A DNA stretch of 15,983 nt from an uncultured Oscillospiraceae bacterium. Its GTDB lineage: Bacteria > Bacillota > Clostridia > Oscillospirales > Acutalibacteraceae. This document shows positions 6,653-14,671 of the stretch, piece by piece. Under the pieces are notes generated by a model, which did not search any database, was not told the DNA's origin, and saw only the letters and a program-made list of their open reading frames with translations. The stretch spans positions 1 through 15,983 of the forward strand of contig UQVI01000021.1 of the NCBI GenBank assembly GCA_900544515.1, read 5' to 3'. Position numbers and translations under genes: made by a program. Every line of letters starts with the position of its first letter. Position 1 is the first letter of the stretch.

Positions 6653-7496
6653 TTATCTTCGCGATACCTTCGGCGAAAAGGTTTACAAGCTCAGCTTAAA
6701 CGCAGGCTTTACCTGTCCGAACCGTGACGGAACAATTGACACAAGAGGCTGCATATTCTGTTCAAAAGGCGGCAGCGGTGATTTTGCCGAAAGCGCTTCT
6801 CTTTCAATAACTGAGCAGATTGAAAGCGGCAAAAAAAGAGTGGAGAAGAAAATCAAAAACGGAAAGTATATCGCATACTTTCAGGCGTTTACAAATACCT
6901 ATGCACCCCTTGATATTCTGAGAGAAAAATTTTTTGAAGCAATTCATCACAAGGATATTGTTGCCCTTTCCATTGCCACACGACCTGACTGTCTTGGTGA
7001 GGATGTACTGAAATTATTAGCTGAGCTTAACAGTATAAAGCCTGTGTTCGTAGAGCTTGGTCTGCAAACGATTCACGAGGAAAGTGCAAAGTACATAAGA
7101 CGCGGATACAATCTCGATGTATATGATACGGCAGTGGAAAATTTAAAGAAAACAGGTGTAAATATTGTTGTTCATATCATTCTGGGATTGCCGAATGAGA
7201 CAAAAGCGGATATACTTGAAAGTGTAAAATATGTATGTGACAGCGGTATAGATGGCATAAAATTACAGCTTTTGCACGTGCTAAAAAATACTGACCTTGA
7301 AAAAGATTACAATGCAGGCAAATTCAAAGTTCTTGAATTTGATGAATATCTGGATATCATAAAAGCCTGCATTGACCTTATTCCGCAGAATATCGTAATA
7401 CACAGGCTTACAGGAGACGGTGCAAAGAAGGACCTGCTTGCACCATTGTGGTCAGCAGATAAGAAAAGAGTCCTCAATGCAATGAACAAATTATAA
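6630..7496 (+). CDS. YhcC/YtqA-type radical SAM protein (TIGR01212 family)
   Basis: This is a cytoplasmic radical S-adenosylmethionine enzyme. The first cluster motif is CPNRDGTIDTRGCIFC (Cys29, Cys41, Cys44). This CX11CX2C spacing, unlike the classic CX3CX2C, is the mark of the YhcC/YtqA family. ELGLQT and the RRGYN stretch around residues 140-155 resemble the elongator-protein-3/HemN-like core. The 288-residue length fits the family. The reaction is not assigned with certainty. In Bacillus the homologue ytqA stands next to ytqB, a tRNA-wobble-uridine methyltransferase; no such partner follows here. The ATG at 6630 lies inside the preceding gene and has GAGGGA about 5 nt upstream. Transcription ends at the hairpin at 7509-7536. 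Confidence 0.92.
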   Translation: MKYYSLNNYLRDTFGEKVYKLSLNAGFTCPNRDGTIDTRGCIFCSKGGSGDFAESASLSITEQIESGKKRVEKKIKNGKYIAYFQAFTNTYAPLDILREKFFEAIHHKDIVALSIATRPDCLGEDVLKLLAELNSIKPVFVELGLQTIHEESAKYIRRGYNLDVYDTAVENLKKTGVNIVVHIILGLPNETKADILESVKYVCDSGIDGIKLQLLHVLKNTDLEKDYNAGKFKVLEFDEYLDIIKACIDLIPQNIVIHRLTGDGAKKDLLAPLWSADKKRVLNAMNKL

Positions 7497-7508
7497 ATAC
7501 AAAAAAAG

Positions 7509-7540
7509 AAAGACAGCATCATAAGATGCTGTCTTTTCCT
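7509..7540. terminator. Bidirectional terminator between convergent genes
   Basis: AAAGACAGCATC (7509-7520) and GATGCTGTCTTT (7525-7536) form a perfect 12-bp stem with a 4-nt loop. The plus-strand side ends in TTTTCC. The minus-strand side continues into a long T-rich run (complement of 7501-7510). It lies 12 nt past the radical SAM gene and 12 nt past rpsU, so it can serve both. Confidence 0.9.
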
Positions 7541-7548
7541 TGTATGTA

Positions 7549-7725
7549 TTATTTATACTTTCTTTTACGAGCAGCCTCGCTCTTCTTTTTACGAGCTACT
7601 GAAGGCTTTTCATAATGCTCTCTCTTACGAACTTCCTGGATAATACCATCACGAGAAGTCTGACGCTTAAAACGTCTAAGCGCACTGTCAAGAGATTCAT
7701 TTTCTTTAACTTTAACCTGGCTCAT
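7549..7725 (-). CDS. rpsU: 30S ribosomal protein S21
   Basis: S21 is a small basic protein of the 30S platform, near the anti-Shine-Dalgarno end of 16S rRNA, and aids translation initiation. The translation starts MSQVKVKENESLDSALRRFKRQ, has EVRKREHYEKPSVARKKK in the middle and ends in AARKRKYK. These are family hallmarks: the SLDSALRRFKR helix and the Arg/Lys-rich C-terminal helix. At 58 residues it matches the usual length. The ATG at 7725 follows GGAGGGAGGG (7728-7739). The gene is a single-gene transcript with a strong promoter at 7787-7815 and the terminator at 7509-7536; the often linked yqeY gene is not present downstream. Confidence 0.97.
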   Translation of the reverse strand: MSQVKVKENESLDSALRRFKRQTSRDGIIQEVRKREHYEKPSVARKKKSEAARKRKYK

Positions 7726-7736
7726 TCAATTCCCTC

Positions 7737-7756
7737 CCTCCGACCACTTTCGGGGG
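7737..7756 (-). promoter_or_regulatory. Hairpin in the rpsU leader covering part of the ribosome site
   Basis: On the minus strand CCCCCGA (7756-7750) can pair with TCGGAGG (7743-7737) with one C-A mismatch, closing a 6-nt loop. The 3' arm includes the upstream half of the purine-rich GGAGGGAGGG site. The half nearest the ATG stays free, so sequestration would be partial. Whether this controls S21 synthesis is inference. Confidence 0.35.
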
Positions 7757-7786
7757 TATTTGATACTTCTTTAATATCCGAGCAAG

Positions 7787-7815
7787 ATTATATACAAAAA
7801 CAAACCAAAAGTCAA
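7787..7815 (-). promoter_or_regulatory. Strong rpsU promoter
   Basis: On the minus strand TTGACT (7815-7810), a 17-bp spacer and TATAAT (7792-7787) give an almost perfect vegetative promoter, with a T-rich spacer. The transcript start near 7780 gives a leader of about 55 nt. Confidence 0.9.
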
Positions 7816-7856
7816 GCGTTTTAACAAGAATTATGAAAATTCGATTAAATTTTATT

Positions 7857-9338
7857 TTAATCTGCTTTTTCTGCGGCATATGGAGAAAGCTCTGATTCCT
7901 TTTCACCGCGTCTGCGTGCCATAAGATCACTTTCAACAAGAGCTCTTTTTTCCTTAGTGTAGTTAATAAACAGGAGTGGTATGATAAACAGAACACTTGC
8001 AACCGCAGGGGTAAGAATAACAAGCGGCCATATCCATTTATCAAACATAGCTGTCTGTGTGCCCACATAAACCGCAGCATTGTCAATCGCCTTGTATCCC
8101 AGAATGGATAATGCCAGTGTAGCCAGTCCTGCTGTTATGCCGCTGGAAATCTTCGTAAACGAGGTCTGCATTGAAAAGGTAATGCCCTCTGTTCTCTTAC
8201 CTGTTTTCCATTCCATATAGTCAATACTGTCACAGAAAATAGATGTCTGTGCAATGGATGCAGCACCGCTCGGTATACTGCCGAGACCGATAAGCGCCAT
8301 TGCCACCCATAGCCTTTTACCCTCAAAGCCGACAAAATAAGCAATGACACGAACTATAATATTTACAATCTGAATCAGTATAAGAACATTCACATAACCA
8401 CCGAGCTTTTGCTTCAGCTTATCGGCAAATACCATTCCGATAAATCCAGGTAAACCTGTCATAATAAAATAAATTGTGGTAAGTCCAAGTGCGCCAATAA
8501 TACCATTGCTGCCTACAAAGTCAGCCGGTATCTCATATTTAAAGAAATATGTAACGAGATTTGCGCCAAAGCCCAGTGCACCGCAAAGATTCGCAAGCGT
8601 TACAAGAAGCATCATCTTATTCTTGAACAGCAATGAGAAGCTTTCCGCAAGAGATGCCTGCTGCTCAGCCTTATTGATTCGTATACGCTCCTGTGCTTTG
8701 GAACAGCGGTAGCTTATCATAGCGCCCCCCAGTCCGAAAATAATTGCAAACACAAGGGTTATAAGTGACATACTAACACCCTTGGCATTGGCTATCATTT
8801 CAAGCACCATAGGAATGCCCACACTCAGTGCACTGTAAACGCAGCTGCCGATTGTTCTTGCCCACTGAACAAACTTGTCACGCTCATTGGAATTCGGTGA
8901 TATCATCGCAGTAATACCCCAAACCGATACATCCTGAACAGTATAGGTTAAATCCCAGCAAATATATATGATTACAAAATATGCAACCCTAAGCCAGAGG
9001 AGTTCCTCAGCTGTGGAAAACACGAGGAATAAAAGCACTGTAAAAACGCCCACAGGAAGCGGCGTATATTTCAAAAAAGGTCTGAGCTTTTCGCCGTTTT
9101 TAAAGGAATGCTTATCAATAAAAGAGCCTACAATAGGGTCATTGACACCGTCCCATACCTTCATTGCAATCAGCAGAACAGATACGATTGCCGCCGGAAA
9201 CAATGCAATATCCGTCATAAAATAAGTAAAAAATGATGCACCGATAAGAGAATACACCATATTCTGACCGCATAAGCCGAAAATAAAATCGCTTGCTTCT
9301 TTCTTGGGGATATACTTTTTTTCCTGTGTAGTTTCCAT
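7857..9338 (-). CDS. GPH-family (MelB-like) sugar:cation symporter
   Basis: This is a polytopic membrane transporter of the glycoside-pentoside-hexuronide:cation symporter family (major facilitator fold, about 12 hydrophobic segments), importing a sugar with Na+ or H+. The clearest signature is VWDGVNDPIVGSFIDKH; Asp63 and Asp67 in it match the two helix-II aspartates that bind the cation in MelB. CDSIDYMEWKTGKRTEG in the C-terminal half is also typical. The tail is hydrophilic and charged, and the 493-residue length is normal. A GTG nine nt upstream (9347) is in frame, but GAGAGG is too close to it and better placed for the ATG at 9338. A TATAAT at 9370-9375 may be the -10 box. The sugar is unknown; the GH29/GH38 genes 4 kb upstream suggest an oligosaccharide, but they are in a separate transcript. 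No convincing terminator follows, so read-through into rpsU is possible. Confidence 0.9.
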   Translation of the reverse strand: METTQEKKYIPKKEASDFIFGLCGQNMVYSLIGASFFTYFMTDIALFPAAIVSVLLIAMKVWDGVNDPIVGSFIDKHSFKNGEKLRPFLKYTPLPVGVFTVLLFLVFSTAEELLWLRVAYFVIIYICWDLTYTVQDVSVWGITAMISPNSNERDKFVQWARTIGSCVYSALSVGIPMVLEMIANAKGVSMSLITLVFAIIFGLGGAMISYRCSKAQERIRINKAEQQASLAESFSLLFKNKMMLLVTLANLCGALGFGANLVTYFFKYEIPADFVGSNGIIGALGLTTIYFIMTGLPGFIGMVFADKLKQKLGGYVNVLILIQIVNIIVRVIAYFVGFEGKRLWVAMALIGLGSIPSGAASIAQTSIFCDSIDYMEWKTGKRTEGITFSMQTSFTKISSGITAGLATLALSILGYKAIDNAAVYVGTQTAMFDKWIWPLVILTPAVASVLFIIPLLFINYTKEKRALVESDLMARRRGEKESELSPYAAEKAD

Positions 9339-9387
9339 AAAACCCACACCCTCTCAATTTAATAATTTCATTATAGTGCATTTGCAT

Positions 9388-9431
9388 AAAAAAAGAAAGA
9401 AGAATTGTAAGATTTTTTTACAATTCTTCTT
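9388..9431 (-). terminator. Terminator of the ABC exporter operon
   Basis: A perfect 14-bp stem (9397-9410 with 9418-9431; AAGAAGAATTGTAA and its complement) has a 7-nt loop. On the minus strand it runs into a T-rich tail (complement of 9388-9398). It starts 7 nt after the stop codon of the second ABC gene, and the candidate -10 box of the symporter gene lies just beyond it. Confidence 0.92.
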
Positions 9432-9438
9432 AAATCAA

Positions 9439-11262
9439 TCAGATATAATATTGTGCCTGTGCGTTCCAGAGCTCGTAATACTTGCCCTCTTTATTCTCCA
9501 AAAGTTCTTCGTGCGTTCCGTTCTGCACCAGCTGTGCCTTGTCAAAAACGGCGATACGGCTGCAGAATATACAGCTTGAAAGGCGGTGTGAAATATAAAT
9601 CGCTGTTTTATGATTCACAAAAGAATTAAAGCGGTTATAGATTTCATTTTCCGCAACAGGGTCAAGTGCAGCCGTCGGCTCATCAAGAATAACAATCGGA
9701 CTATCCTTATAGAGTGCTCTGGCAAGGGCAAGCTTTTGTGCCTCACCGCCCGATATTTCCACACCTGCTTTATCCAAATCCTTGTAAAGATAGGTATTTT
9801 CCTCATTTTCCATTTTCTGCACACGCTCCTTGATATTCGATTTATCAAGTGCATCAAACAGCTTTTCACTGTTATAATCCGAGCCTGCTGAAATATTTTG
9901 AGCAAGTGTGGTTGAAAAGATTTTGAAATCCTGAAATACAACGGAATACAAGCTCATAAGACTTTGTGCAGTATATTCCTTGATATTTTCACCATTAATC
10001 AGAATTTCTCCCTCTGTTACATCATAAAGCCTGCACATCAGTTTAATGAATGTTGTTTTTCCGCTGCCGTTTCTGCCTACAACCGCAAGGTGTTCTCCAT
10101 TATGTATAGTGAGATTTACATTTTTCAGCGAATCGTTCTCAGCACCCGGATATTTAAAAGAAACATTCTTAAACGCAATTTCAAACTTATCCGTTAAATC
10201 AAGCACCTTACTGCCATAGGTCATATCATCCTTTGTGTTCATTATATCAAAATAATAATTTACAAGAGGCACCATTTCTTCCGTTTTTCCAAAGGTTGCC
10301 GCCATTTTCATAATGCCGTTTATAATCTGCATAAATGCACCACAGTAAAGCACCAGCGAGCCGATACCAAACAAACCGTAAAGTCCCTTTACACCAATGA
10401 AGAGGTAAATACCAAAGCCTACAACTGCACCGAGAACGGCAATAAACGAGCTTGACTTTGCACTGTTTATGGATGCCTTTTTCAGCACCCTTTCACCGTT
10501 GGTTAATAATTTATCCGTCGCATTATGCTCAATGAGTTTCTGCTCCTTGTACAATCTGATTTCCTTTCCGGTATTATAATCGGAAAACATATTGAGAAAA
10601 TAATAAAAAATCCTGTCCAGTCGTGAATATTCATCAGATGCTCTGAACCACATTTTATTCATCTTCAGGGCAATAACAAGGATAATGCCGGTCATTACTG
10701 CAATTGCACCGAAAATGGTCAGCAGAAATACAGGCTTTTCAAAGAATGTATTGCCTGTTGTTTTAAAACCGATTTTCAAAAGCGGAAAAATGATAACGAC
10801 AGATATTACAAGTGTTATCAGACCTGACAAAAAATCCCTCAGCATCCAGCTGAACTGAACAAAGGATGAAAACACTCTGTCCTGTGCCTCCGAATGCTTA
10901 TGCACAAGCTCTTTAAAATCGCCGTTTTCAAGCCTTTGATATTCCATTTTAAACAGCTTCACAGATATGTTCTGAAGCTCTTTATTATACATAAGCGAAC
11001 GGTACATATAGTACATATCACTTAAAAAGTAGTTCACAAAAAACAGAATCAGGTTTATACCGACTGCCAGTCCTATGTATAAAAAAAGCTCATTCATTTC
11101 TGCACCTGTATCCAGCAGGTCAATGATTTTTGATGTGAACCAGACATTCACAAACGGCATAACTGCCATAACAATTGAAACGGCAATGGATATGGGTATC
11201 AGCCTTTTTTCAAGACGGTGCATTTCCTTAAACGCTGAAAAGATTGTTTTAAATTTTTTCAT
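9439..11262 (-). CDS. ABC exporter half-transporter, second subunit
   Basis: This fused membrane and ATPase subunit is a type IV (ABCB-like) exporter of 607 residues. Hydrophobic segments cover about residues 20-45, 60-82, 145-165, 178-200, 270-292 and 295-315, consistent with six helices. The nucleotide-binding domain is complete: Walker A GRNGSGKTT (396-404), Q-loop Gln444, signature ISGGE (503-507), Walker B IVILDE (523-528) and switch His559. GKEIRLY (232-238) in a cytoplasmic loop also occurs as AKDIRLY in the partner. The ATG at 11262 overlaps the stop of the upstream ABC gene as ATGA and has GGGAGG 9 nt away. The pair most likely forms a heterodimer. The exported compound is unknown; lipids, peptides and drugs are all possible. 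Confidence 0.92.
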   Translation of the reverse strand: MKKFKTIFSAFKEMHRLEKRLIPISIAVSIVMAVMPFVNVWFTSKIIDLLDTGAEMNELFLYIGLAVGINLILFFVNYFLSDMYYMYRSLMYNKELQNISVKLFKMEYQRLENGDFKELVHKHSEAQDRVFSSFVQFSWMLRDFLSGLITLVISVVIIFPLLKIGFKTTGNTFFEKPVFLLTIFGAIAVMTGIILVIALKMNKMWFRASDEYSRLDRIFYYFLNMFSDYNTGKEIRLYKEQKLIEHNATDKLLTNGERVLKKASINSAKSSSFIAVLGAVVGFGIYLFIGVKGLYGLFGIGSLVLYCGAFMQIINGIMKMAATFGKTEEMVPLVNYYFDIMNTKDDMTYGSKVLDLTDKFEIAFKNVSFKYPGAENDSLKNVNLTIHNGEHLAVVGRNGSGKTTFIKLMCRLYDVTEGEILINGENIKEYTAQSLMSLYSVVFQDFKIFSTTLAQNISAGSDYNSEKLFDALDKSNIKERVQKMENEENTYLYKDLDKAGVEISGGEAQKLALARALYKDSPIVILDEPTAALDPVAENEIYNRFNSFVNHKTAIYISHRLSSCIFCSRIAVFDKAQLVQNGTHEELLENKEGKYYELWNAQAQYYI

Positions 11263-13034
11263 ACTGCATCGCCTCCCATCTCTTTATAATAGTAGCTCTG
11301 AACCTGATACATTTTATAGTATGAGCCTTTTAACGCCATAAGCTCCTCGTGGGTACCGCTTTCAGCAATCGTGCCATCCTTGATGAACAGAATCCTGTCA
11401 CAGAAGCGAGTTGATGAAAGCCTGTGAGAAATGAAAAAGGATATTTTATTATCCGTCATTTCGTTATATTTGAGATACAGTTCATTCTCTGCAATAGGGT
11501 CAAGTGCTGCCGTCGGCTCATCAAGAATCAGAACAGGAGCATTTTTGTAAATTGCCTTAGCAAGCAGCAGCTTCTGCTTTTCGCCGCCTGAAAAATCAAC
11601 AGCACCCTTGTAAATATCCTTAACCATAAGTGAATTTTCTTTGTTTTCCAGGCTGTTTATTTTGTCCATGATTCCTGCTTTTTCAAAGGCGGAATAAAGC
11701 TTATCTTTATCGTATTCAGAGGCTGCGCAGATATTTTCGGCAATACTCATCGGCAGGAAATTATAATCCTGAAACACGGCTGAAAACAGGTTAAAATAGC
11801 TGTCACTTGAAAAATCACGGCTGCTTTTTCCGTTCACCAGAATATCACCGTCAGTAGGATAATAAAGACCGCACAGCAGCTTGATCACAGTTGTTTTGCC
11901 TGCACCGTTTTCGCCTACTATTGCAATGTTCTCGCCACTGTTCACTTTAAAGGACATATTGTTGATTGTACTTTTCTGTGCAGAGGGATAAGTAAAATGC
12001 ACATTTTTAAATTCTATTGAATAAATATCCTTGAAATCTATATCCGGCTGGTTTTTGTTTTCCTCACTGCATTCAACAAACTCACGGAAGGCAGCACAAT
12101 CATTACAGCAGCGTTCCATATTGGAATACAAATAAACCAAATTCATTATCCAGTTTGAAAACCCTGTGATGATACCAAAGTAAAATATAAAATCAGAAAC
12201 GGATAGCTTGTTCTGACATACAAGATAGGTCAGATATGCATATGCAACAAGCTCGCGCATAAGGTTTAACAATGCCCTTGTACCGCCGACCTTAACACTC
12301 TGATGCATATATTTTGATGTGATTTTCTCTAAGCCTGCAATCAGCCTTGCAATAGAAAACACAAAGTAATCCGCAAAGCCGTAAAGCCTGATATCCTTTG
12401 CAGCGGTTATATCTTTACTCAGTGAGTAATAATAATCAAATTTAACAAAGATACTGCTTCTTGAATCCTTGACGCCCTTTTCTTTTTTATTCAGGAATTT
12501 TAAAAGAAAAAATTCACCCACACAGGTTGCAAGAATAATCAGAATCATTATGACGTTGATTTTATAAATAAGGGCAAGAGAGGTAACCACACCCACAAGG
12601 CAGACAAGCATCTGATTGCAGGTTTCAAGAAAATCTGCAGAGGAAGAATAATAGCTCCTGTAAAATTCCATTGCACGCTTATTCTTTTCTCTGCCCTCAA
12701 GGCTTTCAATGTTCATGTAAGGCGTATTCAGATTTTTATTGAAAGCCATAATGGCATACCGCATACGGATTATTCTTGCACTGCCGTTTAAAAGTTCCTG
12801 CATAAATGGGGTCAGCCAGGTTGTAAGCGCAACAAGAATGCTGAGCAGTGCAACAACCAGTGTTAACCTTCCAACGGTTACGCCCTCGTTAATGCAGTCA
12901 ATCATCGCTTTAGGTATGTAAGCTGTAATAATTGGCTGAAGTACCATTGCAGGCACTCTGATAAAAAAGTATACAAGGCTTTTTCTGTCCCACTTAATCC
13001 AGTTGGCAAGCATATATTTAAAATTCTCTTTCAT
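11259..13034 (-). CDS. ABC exporter half-transporter, first subunit
   Basis: This is a type IV ABC exporter subunit of 591 residues with N-terminal membrane helices and a C-terminal ATPase domain. The motifs are intact: Walker A GENGAGKTT (374-382), Q-loop Gln422, signature FSGGE (481-485), Walker B VLILDE (501-506) and switch His537. Both subunits have a consensus signature and a Walker B Glu, so neither ATP site looks degenerate, unlike many heterodimeric exporters. Cys-rich RCCNDC lies just before the ATPase domain (about residues 308-313). An in-frame ATG at 13055 exists, but GGAGGG spaced about 8 nt before the ATG at 13034 supports the latter. It is the first gene of a two-gene operon with its own upstream region containing dyads. 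No peptide precursor, peptidase domain or immunity gene is seen nearby, so a bacteriocin role is not supported. Confidence 0.92.
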   Translation of the reverse strand: MKENFKYMLANWIKWDRKSLVYFFIRVPAMVLQPIITAYIPKAMIDCINEGVTVGRLTLVVALLSILVALTTWLTPFMQELLNGSARIIRMRYAIMAFNKNLNTPYMNIESLEGREKNKRAMEFYRSYYSSSADFLETCNQMLVCLVGVVTSLALIYKINVIMILIILATCVGEFFLLKFLNKKEKGVKDSRSSIFVKFDYYYSLSKDITAAKDIRLYGFADYFVFSIARLIAGLEKITSKYMHQSVKVGGTRALLNLMRELVAYAYLTYLVCQNKLSVSDFIFYFGIITGFSNWIMNLVYLYSNMERCCNDCAAFREFVECSEENKNQPDIDFKDIYSIEFKNVHFTYPSAQKSTINNMSFKVNSGENIAIVGENGAGKTTVIKLLCGLYYPTDGDILVNGKSSRDFSSDSYFNLFSAVFQDYNFLPMSIAENICAASEYDKDKLYSAFEKAGIMDKINSLENKENSLMVKDIYKGAVDFSGGEKQKLLLAKAIYKNAPVLILDEPTAALDPIAENELYLKYNEMTDNKISFFISHRLSSTRFCDRILFIKDGTIAESGTHEELMALKGSYYKMYQVQSYYYKEMGGDAV

Positions 13035-13092
13035 CGCACTCTCCCTCCAATCCATCTTATCATCAGTTTATAACAGATTTATTATCATTATG

Positions 13093-13136
13093 GTTTAACT
13101 AAACAATTTGTTTCAGAACTTTGTAAACACACAAAG
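13093..13136. repeat. Cluster of short dyads upstream of the ABC operon
   Basis: Three inverted repeats lie in 44 bp: GTTTA-AC-TAAAC (13093-13104), AAACA-ATT-TGTTT (13101-13113) and CTTTGT-AAACAC-ACAAAG (13119-13136). They fall between the candidate -10 box (13161-13169) and the ribosome site of the first ABC gene. That position would suit a repressor operator or leader hairpins. The rest of the 254-nt intergenic region (13035-13288) holds only the promoter candidate and the GH29 terminator. Confidence 0.35.
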
Positions 13137-13160
13137 AAAGCAAACAGTATTTCCATAATC

Positions 13161-13169
13161 ATTATAACA
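13161..13169 (-). promoter_or_regulatory. Candidate extended -10 promoter of the ABC operon
   Basis: TGTTATAAT on the minus strand is a full extended -10 element. No good -35 hexamer is found at 16-18 bp upstream. The start near 13154 would give a leader of about 120 nt. It is the best candidate in the intergenic region. Confidence 0.45.
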
Positions 13170-13234
13170 GCATTATCTCTAAAAATCCTGACTTTTTGTG
13201 CTTTGTTACTGAATTGAAATGAATACAAAATAAC

Positions 13235-13270
13235 AAAGCCGTCTGTTTTCAAATGAAAACAGACGGCTTT
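13235..13270 (-). terminator. Terminator of the GH38-GH29 operon
   Basis: A perfect 16-bp stem (13235-13250 with 13255-13270) has a 4-nt loop. On the minus strand the following sequence is TTTG-TTATTTTG, a moderate U-tract that partly belongs to the stem end. It begins 18 nt after the GH29 stop codon. Confidence 0.9.
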
Positions 13271-13288
13271 TATTTGACTCTTGTCCGG

Positions 13289-14671
13289 CTACTCATAAAA
13301 TCCGATTGACTTGATTACAGGGTTGCTTCTCGACTGGCGGATAACCAGGCAGGCACCGATACATTTTTTATCCTTTATCGGAATAATCTTCTTTGAGCCG
13401 ATAACAGTACCTTTATAAACCTGCTTATATTTACCGTCAGTCTTTTTAATATAAAGGTCAAATGCCTCAACCCTCTGACTGTATCTGATGTCCTCCTCAA
13501 TAACGACATATCTCATTTTCTTAACACTGTCAAAGCGGTATTCAATATACCCGTTATCCTCTGTCAATTCACCGTGCTTCTGAACCATAATCGGCTTTTC
13601 AGTAACGGAGCTGATCAGTCTGCCTAATTTCTTAAGCGTTTTTACATCCTTATGATGAATCACACCCTCGTCGGATGGCGGAACATTTAAAAGCAGAGTA
13701 CAGTTATTACCAACGGAATTGATGTAGATATTGAAAAGCTTTTTCGCTGACTTGACAGTTATATTTTCATTTTTGGAATAGAACCAGCCGCGACGTATGG
13801 AAACATCAACCTCTGCCGGATACCAGCAAAGATGGGCATTCTTTTCCAGCACACTGCGTGAGCCCAAATCCTCGTCTGTAGAGCTGTACTTTTGAAGAGC
13901 GGATGCCTGCCCTTCGCTTTGCTGACTTTCCTTCATAGTTCTTTCAGCATCACGAAGAGCTGACGGAACAACAGAGTATTCACTCTTTCGTGTCTTACCG
14001 CCCTCGTTACCTACCCAGCGGATATCAGGTCCGCATATGGCAATATTGGCATTCGGCTGAAGCCTGCGCACAAGCTCAAAATACCTGTCCCAGTCATATT
14101 CGAACTTGACAGCATTCGAGCCCTTAGCACCGTCAAACCATACCTCGAACACCTCACCGTAATTTGTAAGGAGTTCCGTAAGCTGGTTGCAGAAATAATC
14201 ATTATATGCATCTGTGCCATATCGCTCATCATGCATATCCCATGGTGAAAGATAAACGCCGAAATCCATATTCTGCCGTCTGCATTCATCTGATACCATT
14301 TTTACGATATCACCCTGAAACGCAGAATTTTTAACAGAAAAATCTGTATACGCACTTTCCCATAGGCAAAAACCATCGTGATGCTTACAGGTGAGGATTA
14401 CACCTGTGGCACCGCTTGCTTTAATGACTGATACCCACTGCTTTGCATTGATAGATTTAATTGTGAAATCATCCGGCGTTTCGTTGCCTGCACCCCACTC
14501 CCTTGCAGTGGCAGTATTCATACCGAAATGCATAAAGCAGTAGTACGGCTTGCCGGCAAGCCTGAGCTGATTTTCATCAGGCGTTACGGATATATAACGC
14601 TCAACCTCACTGCCGTTGAGCGGATATCCGTTATTATTTGTTGTCCAGTTATTGTTAAAATTATTTTTCAT
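13289..14671 (-). CDS. Alpha-L-fucosidase, glycoside hydrolase family 29
   Basis: This is a retaining alpha-fucosidase that removes terminal L-fucose from glycans. The barrel motifs are clear: HFGMNTATAREWG near residues 48-60, CKHHDGFCLW (95-104), YLSPWDMH (140-147) and EVWFDGAKG (176-184), whose Asp180 is the expected nucleophile. DIRWVGNEGG (216-225), with Glu223, resembles the subfamily B type, which acts on alpha-1,3/1,4-linked fucose; this subfamily call is tentative. A beta-sandwich-like region follows from about residue 350. The N-terminus (MKNNFNNNWTTNNN) is hydrophilic with no signal peptide, so the enzyme is probably cytoplasmic. The ATG at 14671 overlaps the GH38 stop as ATGA, and AGGA lies about 8 nt upstream, indicating translational coupling. 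The 460-residue length is within the family range, and the gene ends in TAG before a strong terminator. Confidence 0.93.
   Translation of the reverse strand: MKNNFNNNWTTNNNGYPLNGSEVERYISVTPDENQLRLAGKPYYCFMHFGMNTATAREWGAGNETPDDFTIKSINAKQWVSVIKASGATGVILTCKHHDGFCLWESAYTDFSVKNSAFQGDIVKMVSDECRRQNMDFGVYLSPWDMHDERYGTDAYNDYFCNQLTELLTNYGEVFEVWFDGAKGSNAVKFEYDWDRYFELVRRLQPNANIAICGPDIRWVGNEGGKTRKSEYSVVPSALRDAERTMKESQQSEGQASALQKYSSTDEDLGSRSVLEKNAHLCWYPAEVDVSIRRGWFYSKNENITVKSAKKLFNIYINSVGNNCTLLLNVPPSDEGVIHHKDVKTLKKLGRLISSVTEKPIMVQKHGELTEDNGYIEYRFDSVKKMRYVVIEEDIRYSQRVEAFDLYIKKTDGKYKQVYKGTVIGSKKIIPIKDKKCIGACLVIRQSRSNPVIKSIGFYE

Noticed and set aside
7857..7886. Possible terminator between the symporter stop and the rpsU promoter
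   Set aside because: Only weak AAAATT/AATTTT pairing is available, without a GC-containing stem; not strong enough to call.
7712..8086. Minus-strand frame of 124 codons spanning the rpsU leader and the 3' end of the symporter gene
   Set aside because: It lies out of frame within the symporter gene and covers the rpsU promoter; no ribosome site or recognisable motif.
9439..13034. Bacteriocin or lantibiotic export system
   Set aside because: No N-terminal peptidase domain, no small precursor gene with a leader, and no modification or immunity genes in the neighbourhood.
13200..13239. Inverted repeat GCTTTGTTA / TAACAAAGC overlapping the GH29 terminator, as an antiterminator
   Set aside because: On the transcribed strand the alternative arm lies downstream of the terminator, so it would be made too late to compete; more likely chance or transcript-end structure.
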